Below the pieces are notes generated by a model that had not been told where the DNA came from, did no database searches, and worked only from the letters and a program-made list of their open reading frames with translations. DNA of 51,630 nucleotides. Source: Pseudomonadota bacterium. Its GTDB lineage: Bacteria; Desulfobacterota; Desulfobulbia; Desulfobulbales; Desulfocapsaceae. Positions 43,602 through 51,472 of this stretch are shown piece after piece (position 1 is the stretch's first letter; every line of letters begins with the position of its first letter). Location of the stretch: the NCBI GenBank assembly GCA_018820855.1, contig JAHJNL010000065.1, positions 1 through 51,630 of the forward strand, written 5' to 3'. Made by a program: the position numbers and the translations under genes.

Positions 43602-44822
43602 TTATTCAATCTCTACATGCAAACATGCAATTGCTTCTTCTACACGCGCTATCGCCTCTTCACGATCTGCACCCTGTACAAGAACGTAGCCAAAACGGTC
43701 AGGATGCATATGGATGATTGGCTGCATCTCACCGGGCTTGCGAAAAAAACCATACTGCAACAGCCCTGGGACGACTTTGAGAATTTCCTCACCGCTGATG
43801 GCCTTGATTCTGCCCGATTCAGGAAACCAGTATCGTATCGCTGTTGAACAATCCCATTTGGGAATCAGGTCTTCAGGGTAAACCTTCTCTCCCAGTGCAT
43901 ATGAAATGACAGCATCTACCAGGCTTACTCCTGTGGCAGCAGGAATCTCATGGGATGCAAACCAACCACCGGAAAGTCGTGCAGCCAGTTCAATGATGAG
44001 GGGATTACCTGCTGAATCGATAACCAGATCGCCTTTTACAATTCCATCTGTTATTCCCATGGAACGAGCACCACGCAGGATAAGATCATCAATGGCCATA
44101 CGTTGCTGATCGCTTAACTGTGCAGGAATGGTCCCACCATCTTCGATGATATAAGGCTTGAATTCATCGAGCCTGGAATAATTACGTTCGGCGATAGCCG
44201 GGGTATAGCAGACATCACCCAGAATAAAACTTTCAGTGGAAAGCTGAATGCCAGGGATGAATTTTTCAAGGATAAGTCTACCGGAATCTCCCCATCTTTT
44301 GGACTCTTCAAAAGCCCAATGAAGATCGATTTTATCATCAAGCAGCAAGACACCTCTGGCCCCGCGACCATCTACTGGTTTTAAAACATAGGTTTCCTGA
44401 TCCCGGTTATTCGTCAAGTCCTTTAGTTGTACAATGTTTTCAACGGGAGAAAACCAGGGGCATGGCACATCATTCTTCTGGAATTGCTGCTTCATCAGTA
44501 ACTTGTCAGAGGCACATTTGGCAGCCTCAAGACTGATCGAATGCAGACCAAGTTTTTTTGAGGTCAATGCAACTGTGTAGGGAACGTCATTGGCAATGGT
44601 CATAACCCCATCAACCTGGTGGCTCTTGTTAAACTGCACTGCACTTTCTGCGGTAGCTTCAGCATCCCTGGTGGATACTATCAACACATGGTCAGCTAAA
44701 GCCAAGGCAGGGGCATCTTTCTTTACATCTGTGCCAACGATGATCAATCCACGTTTTTTTGCCGCTTCGTAGGCTGGTATCTGCTCCACACCACCCCCGA
44801 TTATCATAAGTGTCTTAGCCAA
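43602..44822 (-). CDS. ATP-grasp carboxylate ligase
   Basis: The roughly 406-residue protein is an ATP-grasp enzyme resembling carbamoyl-phosphate synthase large chain and PurK-like ligases. It has an N-terminal Rossmann-like pre-ATP domain (TLMIIGGGVEQIPAYEAAKKRG), ATP-binding YVLKPVDGRGARGVLLL, the grasp LILEKFIPGIQLSTE, and Mg-binding LIIELAARLSGGWFASHEIP. Such enzymes join a carboxylate to an amine or thiol through acyl phosphate, so it may amidate or peptidylate an acid. The start is uncertain: TTG 44822 (GGGGGA upstream), ATG 44840, or ATG 44807; all overlap or abut the SDR stop. Substrate unknown. Confidence 0.83.
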   Translation of the reverse strand: MAKTLMIIGGGVEQIPAYEAAKKRGLIIVGTDVKKDAPALALADHVLIVSTRDAEATAESAVQFNKSHQVDGVMTIANDVPYTVALTSKKLGLHSISLEAAKCASDKLLMKQQFQKNDVPCPWFSPVENIVQLKDLTNNRDQETYVLKPVDGRGARGVLLLDDKIDLHWAFEESKRWGDSGRLILEKFIPGIQLSTESFILGDVCYTPAIAERNYSRLDEFKPYIIEDGGTIPAQLSDQQRMAIDDLILRGARSMGITDGIVKGDLVIDSAGNPLIIELAARLSGGWFASHEIPAATGVSLVDAVISYALGEKVYPEDLIPKWDCSTAIRYWFPESGRIKAISGEEILKVVPGLLQYGFFRKPGEMQPIIHMHPDRFGYVLVQGADREEAIARVEEAIACLHVEIE

Positions 44823-45549
44823 GGAGATAAGTCCCCCCATTTACATTGATTGTTTGTCCGCTGATATAAGATGATTGTTCGGAACAGAGATAGACAACGG
44901 TTGACGCGACTTCCTCAGGGGTGCCTAACCGACCCACTGGAATATCTTTTGTGATTTCATTGGATTTTTTTTCATTGAGTTCAACCGCAATCATGTCGGT
45001 TTGGATGAGTCCGGGAGCGACACAGTTACAACAAATACCGTTTCCTGAATAGATTTTTGCAAGAGATTTGGTGAAATTAATAAGACCTGCTTTTGCCGCA
45101 GCATAGTGGACCTGATAGAGCCCCCCCCATTGCCCTCCAATCGATGAAATATTGACTATTCGACCAAAACTCCTGTCAACCATTCCAGGAATAACTCGTC
45201 TGGCGCAGCGTACAGCCCCCAGGAGGTTCACAGATAACATATGTTCCCATTCGGAATCACTGATCTCGAGAAACGGCTTTACTTGTGAAATCCCTGCGTT
45301 ATTCACCAGTGTGTCAATTGGACCGAGCTGGCTTTCAATCGCATGAATAGCTGTATCGACGGACTGTAAAGATGAAACATCTATTTGAATCGGAATTCCC
45401 GTATGGTGTTCTGTGATTATTTCACAGGCAAGTTCTTCGTTGGTCTTATATCCAACGGCTACGCGATAACCGCTTTTCATCAAGGCCGTGGCCACAGCAC
45501 GACCGATACCCCGGCTGGCACCTGTTACTAATGCGACTCGATCACTCAT
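44815..45549 (-). CDS. Short-chain dehydrogenase/reductase
   Basis: The 244-residue SDR is FabG-like. It has the NAD(P) motif TGASRGIGRAVA, NNAGISQ, catalytic Ser in NISSIGGQ, Tyr-x3-Lys in VHYAAAKAG, and the C-terminal SGQTINVNGG. It probably reduces or oxidises a keto/hydroxy sugar or a product of the adjacent TPP enzyme. Its ATG overlaps the TPP gene stop by 4 nt (ATGA), and its own stop lies inside the ATP-grasp start, so the three are co-translated. No fatty-acid genes are nearby, so a fatty-acid role is unlikely. Confidence 0.88.
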   Translation of the reverse strand: MSDRVALVTGASRGIGRAVATALMKSGYRVAVGYKTNEELACEIITEHHTGIPIQIDVSSLQSVDTAIHAIESQLGPIDTLVNNAGISQVKPFLEISDSEWEHMLSVNLLGAVRCARRVIPGMVDRSFGRIVNISSIGGQWGGLYQVHYAAAKAGLINFTKSLAKIYSGNGICCNCVAPGLIQTDMIAVELNEKKSNEITKDIPVGRLGTPEEVASTVVYLCSEQSSYISGQTINVNGGTYLLG

Positions 45550-47267
45550 GCCTCACGTCCCATCCACATTTCCCCCATGTGCTGTCCGGCAAGCAATAAG
45601 GGGGTGACATCTGCTGCCGGGTCAATGGCGACATCAAGTAATACAGGGCCAGGTTGTTCCCAAAACCAGGTGAGTTTTTCCTCCATATCTTCGGCGTGCT
45701 GCAAGTGATCTGAAGCGATACCGAAACCATGTGCAATTGCCTTAAAATCCGGTGATTGAAAATCTCCGGTAATGGGATCATCTCCCCATGTTATGAGCTG
45801 AAATTGTGAGACAAGCCCCAGGCGGCTGTTATTGAGGACCAGGATTTTCACATTGAGCTGACGTTCCTGGAGAGAGGCAAGTTCCTGAATATTCATCAGC
45901 AGGGAACCATCTCCTACGACACACAAGATGGACCTCTCCGGATAAGCCATGGCTGCACCAATGGCTGAAGGCAAATCATATCCCATGGTACCATGTCCGC
46001 CGGAAGTGAGGTGTAAATGTGTGTCCGGTTTAAAGGGAAGATGACGTGCAGCCCAGTGCTGATGACAACCGACACCGGTGACAACAATTGTTTCCTGATC
46101 ATTCATCAGTCTTGCCAGGTTATTCAAGATTTGGCGAGGCTGGAGAAGAGCAGAACCTTTAAGTGGAATGTCCTCAAGCTGCTGTGACTTGATGTCCAGC
46201 ATTTTCTCCTGCCAGTTTTTGTCGGATTCTGTCTCTTTGACACCAATTGTATCAATGAAAGCATCACAAAAATCGACGAGATTTGTCTCCATTTTCCATG
46301 TTACATCCACTCTCCCTTCCTGGAGTTCATTAGCATCAATGTCTATCCATGCGACAGTGCCATTGGGGACAAATTGATCTACGACCGTACCGGTTTGTCT
46401 GACATCAAGACGTGAGCCCAATACGAGCAGAAAGTCACATTCAAAAACGGCACGATTAGCCACCAGATGACCAGTATGGCCAATGTATCCTAAATAGCGT
46501 TGATCCGTGCTGTCGAAGCTGCCGACCCCAAGGAAGTTCGTAACCACCAGAGCATCTAACCTGGAAGCAATTTCGGTATACTTCTCATATGCGCGTGCAG
46601 TCAATGCCCCATGTCCCAATAACAACAGCGGCCGGCGTGAGTTAACAGCTGCTTGGCTGATCTCCTTGAGCATTGTCATATCAGGCTGTGAACGTAGCAA
46701 CTCGGTCTTGTCAGTTGAGGAAATAGGTGATACCTCTGGTTCATCTATTGCTTCTCTTTGAATATCCATTGGAAAATCAATAACACATGGACCCTTTCTG
46801 CCAGTAGCAGCAATGCGAAAGGCATCTGGCAGTTCTCGATATACATCTTCTGCAGAAAGCAAACATACTGAATGTTTACTGATAGGCTCTGTTATCGCAA
46901 CAGTCGGGGTTTCCTGAAACCCCCTTTGTCTGATACTTTTACGAATTGTCAGATCCCCGGTCCCTATCTGACCTGTGATCAAAACCAGCGGAGTAGAATC
47001 GTAATATGCATCGGCTAAAGGCGTTATTGCATTGGTAGCACCTGGCCCAGATGTTACCATGACCACCTGGACACGACCGGTTAACCTTGCGTAAGCGAGA
47101 GCTGCGTACCCGGCTCCTTGTTCTGATTTGAAACATTCAACTGCTATTTTAGCTTTGAGACAGGCATTTATTAATGGGATAATGGTGCCGCCAGGATAGA
47201 CAAACACTTTTTGTACACCATGAAAAACGAGAACGCCGGCAACCCAGTCTGATATATTCTGTTTCAT
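45546..47267 (-). CDS. Acetolactate synthase-like TPP-dependent enzyme
   Basis: The 573-residue protein has the three-domain acetolactate synthase/benzoylformate decarboxylase fold. Seen are the catalytic Glu region FKSEQGAGYAALAYARLTGR, VTSGPGATNAITPLADAY, the central VLVLGSRLDVRQTG-like nucleotide domain (LLVLGSRLDVRQTG), and the TPP-Mg motif VVGDGSLLMN ... LNNSRLGL. No ilvN regulatory subunit or ilvC follows, and it heads a sugar operon, so it is probably not true IlvB. It may carboligate or decarboxylate a keto acid linked to sugar synthesis. The ATG at 47267 has CAGGTG upstream; a GTG at 47273 is open too. Confidence 0.85.
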   Translation of the reverse strand: MKQNISDWVAGVLVFHGVQKVFVYPGGTIIPLINACLKAKIAVECFKSEQGAGYAALAYARLTGRVQVVMVTSGPGATNAITPLADAYYDSTPLVLITGQIGTGDLTIRKSIRQRGFQETPTVAITEPISKHSVCLLSAEDVYRELPDAFRIAATGRKGPCVIDFPMDIQREAIDEPEVSPISSTDKTELLRSQPDMTMLKEISQAAVNSRRPLLLLGHGALTARAYEKYTEIASRLDALVVTNFLGVGSFDSTDQRYLGYIGHTGHLVANRAVFECDFLLVLGSRLDVRQTGTVVDQFVPNGTVAWIDIDANELQEGRVDVTWKMETNLVDFCDAFIDTIGVKETESDKNWQEKMLDIKSQQLEDIPLKGSALLQPRQILNNLARLMNDQETIVVTGVGCHQHWAARHLPFKPDTHLHLTSGGHGTMGYDLPSAIGAAMAYPERSILCVVGDGSLLMNIQELASLQERQLNVKILVLNNSRLGLVSQFQLITWGDDPITGDFQSPDFKAIAHGFGIASDHLQHAEDMEEKLTWFWEQPGPVLLDVAIDPAADVTPLLLAGQHMGEMWMGREA

Positions 47268-48218
47268 AAGCACCTGATTTAAATTGATTCTCTATAGCTA
47301 CGCTATTGATATTATATAAAAAACACAATATTGGCGATGACCAGACAACAAATGGCTTACGTGCAATGTGGGAGCGGCTTCAGCCGCGAACAGCACCTCA
47401 TACAGTTCTAACAGAGAAGTTAATCGCATCAAGTCCTGTTCGCGGATAAATTTGGCTGCTACATGGAATTCACTTCTTTTACTTCCTTCTCTCCGCCATA
47501 TTATATCCTGATTGGGATACCAACAAAATAGGGATTGCCAGGAAGATGAATATTTATATCTTTCACAGAAACAACCAAGCATTGTTACCAGACAGGGCAT
47601 GAAGGATTGTTTGAATCTGTGCGTATGTTTCAGGTATAAGGTAATTTGAAATTAAATTCAAATACTGTTCATACTAACATGGTAGTTGGATAATTGTCCT
47701 AACTTATCAGTAACTCTTCAGCTTTTGGCTAAAAGGCTGATGATTGAAAACTGAAGGAAAAGATAACAAGATCAAGCTGAAATAATTGTTCGAGTTATCA
47801 GGGTGCTCAAGCTAGTATAAACTGCATTGTTTGTTTTTCGTATTGTCTTATTTTGTTATTTTAATCTGTATAGTTATGTTACTTCAAAGGTTGGATTTTA
47901 TTATTTTGGAACGAATTCATTTCATGAGTGGAAACAATATTTTTTAAAAAAGCTTTGGGTTAGTTAAATAACTATTGGAATCGACAGAATAAGTGAAACA
48001 ACAGGGTTTCTTTTTTTTGTGTCGAAATATCAGGCATACTTAAAATCCAGGCGGCAAACAGTTGTGTATGCGTTATAACTATAGAATACAATCGTCTTGA
48101 CTTGATGATATCTTTAAGAAAGATTGACCATCTATTTTCAAAGAATCTTTTTGTGCCCTCAACTCAGATATAAAATATCTCATTTAGATATAGATACGAC
48201 ATAGGGAAAGGATCAGAT
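47268..48218. other. Long intergenic region with a REPIN-like element
   Basis: 950 bp between divergent operons. It includes an inverted REP pair (47367-47463) but no supported gene; the open frame at 47298-47600 (minus) only reads across that repeat. The remainder is A/T-rich, and both divergent promoters must lie here, though none is clear. Confidence 0.55.
47367..47463. repeat. REPIN-like pair of inverted REP sequences
   Basis: The left unit (47367-47393) reads TGTGGGAGCGGCTTCAGCCG then CGAACAG, a form typical of extragenic palindromes in gammaproteobacteria. The right unit (47436-47463), on the other strand, is a diverged TGTAGCAGCCAAATTTATCC then GCGAACAG. They face each other across 42 nt, the defining layout of a REPIN. 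No RAYT transposase is in the window. Confidence 0.65.
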
Positions 48219-50024
48219 ATGAATTACCTCTTTATAGTTCCAAAAGACAACATGTACGGAATGATGACAATTCCTCCCGGAATTGTCTATGTTGCCTCTG
48301 CCCTAAAAGAATCCGGACGTACCGTGTTCGGTCTCCATCTCAACTTTGAAGAGGACCCAGAGGCAGCTATTTTGAAGTCCATGCAGGAACATAATATTGA
48401 TGTGGTTTGCACGGGTGGCCTTTCTGATCAATACCTGGATATAAAGAAAATTATAAAAATTGTCAGAGAGATAAAGGCTGACGTGGTTACTATTGCAGGT
48501 GGTGGACTAATTAGCAGTGAACCTGAAGTTGCTCTTGCGGGTATCGAGGCGAATATCGGTATTATTGGTCAGGGTGAGATTAGTATCTGTGAAGTCGCAG
48601 ATGCCCTTGAAACGAAGAGAAACTTACACGATATTGATGGGTTGACAATTAATAAAGGCGGACAGGTAACGAAAACCGCTCTTCGTTATGACGTTAAAGA
48701 TATCGATAGTATATGTTTTCCAGATTATTCTATTTTTAATTACCAGCAAGTACCCAATGAATCGGTCTATATTTATGGCAAGCTCAAAAAGAGTTTGAAT
48801 ATTACTGCCAGTCGATCCTGTCCTTACAACTGCACTTTTTGTTATCATCCGAGTGGGGCACGATATGTGCAAAGAAGTATCAATAACATCTTTCAAGAAA
48901 TTGATACGATGTCGCAAAGATATGAGGTGGAGCATCTCTCTGTCATAGATGAACTGTTTGCTACAAATAAAGAGAGAGTCTTCGAGTTCTGTGAAAGAAT
49001 TAAAAGTTACAGTGTTACATTCAGCGTGCAACTTAGAGTCGATAGTATTTCTGAAGAAATTCTGATGGCATTGAAGGAATCAGGTTGTATCGCAATCAGC
49101 TATGGCATTGAGAGTGCTGATAATGACATTCTCTCAAGCATGCGAAAACGCATAACCATTGAGCAAATTGAAAAGGCCCTTGTCATGACCAAAAAAGTTG
49201 GTATCTTCATCCAAGGGAACTTTATTTTCGGGGATATTGAAGAGACTGTAGAATCGGCTAACCGGACATTACGTTGGTGGATGAATCATCTGGATTATGG
49301 CTTGAACCTGTACATGATTCGTGTTTTTCCAGGTAGTTACCTCTATAACTACGCTTTGGAAAAAGGAATCATTGCAGATCGATTGAGCTATCTGGAGGAT
49401 GGTTGTCCTATGGTAAATGTGTCTAGGCTCAGTGACTCTGAGATGAAGGCTCTACGTGACAAAATCATTTATCTAAATGCTGAAATGGTAGGTGCCACCT
49501 ATGGTATCCAGGTTTCCCGTATAACTGATGAGGGGGCCTACGATCTAACTGCCGAGTGTATGAACTGTGGCACCCTGAACAGCTTTATTAACACAAAATT
49601 TGAATATAAAAATGTAATGGGTGCAGATTCTTATTGCTGTAACCATTGCTCTCAGAAAATGAGAGTCTCTCCAGCGAACGTAGTCTCCAAAGGAACCTAT
49701 AAAAATATTCTTGACAATGTTCTTGAACAGCATTTTCTGTCTTTTGCAAAACAAGGAAAGAAAATAGTTGTTTGGGGGGTGACTGAGAAATCAATCGCTC
49801 TACTCTTGAGTTCAAAATCTCTGCGTGATGCTGTTGTCGCTGTAGTGGATCGGGATTATAAGGTGAAAAACTGGATAGTTCTCGATCGGTATAAGATCGA
49901 AAATCCCGACGTGTTGCAGGATTTACCGTTTGACAGCTTAATCATAGGTGCCGCTGGCTATGAGAAACAGATCTCAGATCAGTTGTGTGCCATGGGCCTG
50001 AATGTCGATATCCTGGCTATCTGA
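48219..50024 (+). CDS. B12-binding-type radical SAM protein with C-terminal Zn-ribbon/Rossmann extension
   Basis: The 601-residue protein has an N-terminal cobalamin-binding-like domain (residues 1-150: PPGIVYVASALKESG ... VTIAGGGLISSEPEVAL), a radical SAM core with SRSCPYNCTFCYHPSG near 205 (CxxxCxxC) and an unusual C-terminal part. That part has a C-x2-C ... C-x2-C pair (ECMNCGT and CCNHC) like a zinc ribbon, then a Rossmann-like tail (KKIVVWGVTEKSIALLL, VVDRD). Class B radical SAM enzymes often methylate unreactive carbon or remodel sugars and lipids. No canonical cobalamin DxHxxG motif is seen, so B12 binding is uncertain. AAAGGATC precedes the ATG. It diverges from the sugar operon and likely acts with it. 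Confidence 0.8.
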   Translation: MNYLFIVPKDNMYGMMTIPPGIVYVASALKESGRTVFGLHLNFEEDPEAAILKSMQEHNIDVVCTGGLSDQYLDIKKIIKIVREIKADVVTIAGGGLISSEPEVALAGIEANIGIIGQGEISICEVADALETKRNLHDIDGLTINKGGQVTKTALRYDVKDIDSICFPDYSIFNYQQVPNESVYIYGKLKKSLNITASRSCPYNCTFCYHPSGARYVQRSINNIFQEIDTMSQRYEVEHLSVIDELFATNKERVFEFCERIKSYSVTFSVQLRVDSISEEILMALKESGCIAISYGIESADNDILSSMRKRITIEQIEKALVMTKKVGIFIQGNFIFGDIEETVESANRTLRWWMNHLDYGLNLYMIRVFPGSYLYNYALEKGIIADRLSYLEDGCPMVNVSRLSDSEMKALRDKIIYLNAEMVGATYGIQVSRITDEGAYDLTAECMNCGTLNSFINTKFEYKNVMGADSYCCNHCSQKMRVSPANVVSKGTYKNILDNVLEQHFLSFAKQGKKIVVWGVTEKSIALLLSSKSLRDAVVAVVDRDYKVKNWIVLDRYKIENPDVLQDLPFDSLIIGAAGYEKQISDQLCAMGLNVDILAI

Positions 50025-50212
50025 TATTACAAAGTTCATGAGAGTATTTTTGTCTGGTGTTATTGTGGGGAACAATTTTCACTTTCACAACTCTATGTTA
50101 CTAAATCGATGTTAGCTTGTAACTTCACTTCATCTGGTAAGGTAATCCCCCCAAAAAATAAAGGTGTTCAAAAGTAGAATTTTCTCATAAAATAACTAAG
50201 AGGAGATTCTCA

Positions 50213-50479
50213 ATGAAAAAATCACGGTATAGCGACAATCAAATATTAAATATACTCAAGCAAGCAGAAGCAGGAACACCTGTTTCCGAGCTTTGTCGGG
50301 AACATGGCATGAGCAGTGCGAGTTTCTATAAATGGTGGGCAAAATATGGTGGCATGGATGCCTCCCTCATGCACCGTCTCAAGGAATTGGAGGCAGAAAA
50401 CAAACGTCTCAAAAAGATGTATGCTGAAGAACGATTAAAGGCAGAAATCATCCAGGAAGCAATGGAAAAAAAGTGGTGA
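50213..50479 (+). CDS. IS3-family transposase OrfA
   Basis: The 88-residue protein has an N-terminal helix-turn-helix (YSDNQILNILKQAEAGTPVS, CREHGMSSASFYKWWAKYGG) and a leucine-zipper-like C terminus (LKELEAENKRLKKMYAEERL) ending EKKW. It binds the element's ends. Near its end the heptamer A-AAA-AAG (50467-50473) sits in the correct phase for a -1 frameshift; the next -1 codon opens the OrfB frame at GTG 50473, so an OrfAB fusion can be made. Confidence 0.9.
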   Translation: MKKSRYSDNQILNILKQAEAGTPVSELCREHGMSSASFYKWWAKYGGMDASLMHRLKELEAENKRLKKMYAEERLKAEIIQEAMEKKW

Positions 50480-51300
50480 AGCCATCTCAGCGTCGTGAGA
50501 TGGCAAAGCAAACGGTAGAGAGTAAGGGGGTACCGATTCGGCATGTCTGTAACGCTTTTGCGATCAGTGAAACCTGTTATCGTTATCAGCCAAAGTTGTC
50601 CGAAGAAAACACGAAAATAGCAGAATGGCTGATCAGATTGACGCACAATCAGCGTAACTGAGGATTCGGCCTGTGCTTTTTATCTCTGCGCAATGTCAAC
50701 GGTTTCGAATGGAACCACAAGAGAGTGTATCGCATCTATCGTGAGCTTGAGCTAACTCTTCGTATCAAGCCCAAGAAGCGCTTGGTAAGAGAAAAACCTG
50801 AGCCACTTGCGCAACCTGCGGCAATCAACCAGAGCTGGTCCATGGATTTCATGCATGACCAACTCTCTGATGGCCGTAGTTTTCGAACTTTCAATGTTAT
50901 TGATGACTTCAATCGTGAGGGACTGTGTATCGAAGTTGATTTTTCTTTACCCTCAGAACGAGTAATTCGAGCACTGAATCAGGTTATAGAGTGGCGAGGT
51001 AAGCCCAAAGCCATTCGTTGCGATAACGGACCAGAATACATCAGTGCCAAGATCATTAACTGGGCTGAGGATCACAAAATCCACCTGAACCATATACAAC
51101 CAGGTAAGCCACAACAAAATGCCTATGTTGAGCGATATAATCGCACAGTCCGTTATGAATGGCTGGCTCAATATCTATTTAAATCTATAGAAGAGGTGCA
51201 GGAATACGCTACTCGTTGGCTCTGGATGTATAATAACGAACGCCCCAATATGGCACTAGGTGGGATAACTCCAAAACAGAAACTAAAAATGGCCGCATGA
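50473..51300 (+). pseudogene. IS3-family transposase OrfB with an in-frame nonsense codon
   Basis: Both parts of OrfB lie in one frame, split only by TGA at 50659-50661. Relatives have Trp there (context RN-W-GFGLCFL), so TGG changed to TGA. All DDE marks are intact: [15 protein letters not shown] and [13 protein letters not shown]. With the early stop, OrfAB should be non-functional unless suppressed. The rest of the sequence is not degraded, so the mutation looks recent, or it may be a sequencing error. Confidence 0.85.
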
Positions 51301-51375
51301 AACCGCTTTACTTTTTTCTTCCCTCCCTTTTTGCAAAGGGAAGAGAAAAATAAAGCTAAGTTGATTGTTGATCAG

Positions 51376-51472
51376 CGTGCAATAATGACCCCTCTGGAGT
51401 AAAAACAGCGTCGAAAATTGACCCCACTATGTTACCCACTCCGTGACAATATAATCACGGAGGAAATGGAGG
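51376..51472 (+). repeat. IS21-type left terminal region
   Basis: Two related units, GTGCAATAATGACCCCT and GTCGAAAATTGACCCCA, lie in tandem before the istA start. IS21-family ends carry such repeated transposase-binding sites. The exact outer end cannot be fixed. Confidence 0.45.

Larger units (their letters stand above)
50138..51310 (+). mobile_element. IS3-family insertion sequence (boundaries approximate)
   Basis: orfA and orfB with a translational frameshift site identify an IS3-family element. The left end probably begins in GGTAAGGTAATCCCCCC near 50138, but no clean terminal inverted repeat or target duplication can be confirmed. No right-end match to that sequence is visible before the IS21 element that starts around 51376. 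The element may be truncated on the right. Confidence 0.7.

Noticed and set aside
45546-47267. True acetolactate synthase IlvB
   Set aside because: No ilvN or ilvC follows and it heads a nonulosonate-type operon; family membership alone does not give the branched-chain role.
47298-47600. 100-codon minus-strand open frame
   Set aside because: It reads through the REPIN-like repeat; its residues reflect repeat sequence, with no ribosome site.
50659-50661. TGA in IS3 orfB as selenocysteine
   Set aside because: Relatives have Trp here, it is not near an active-site residue, and no SECIS-like hairpin was noticed; a TGG to TGA mutation explains it.
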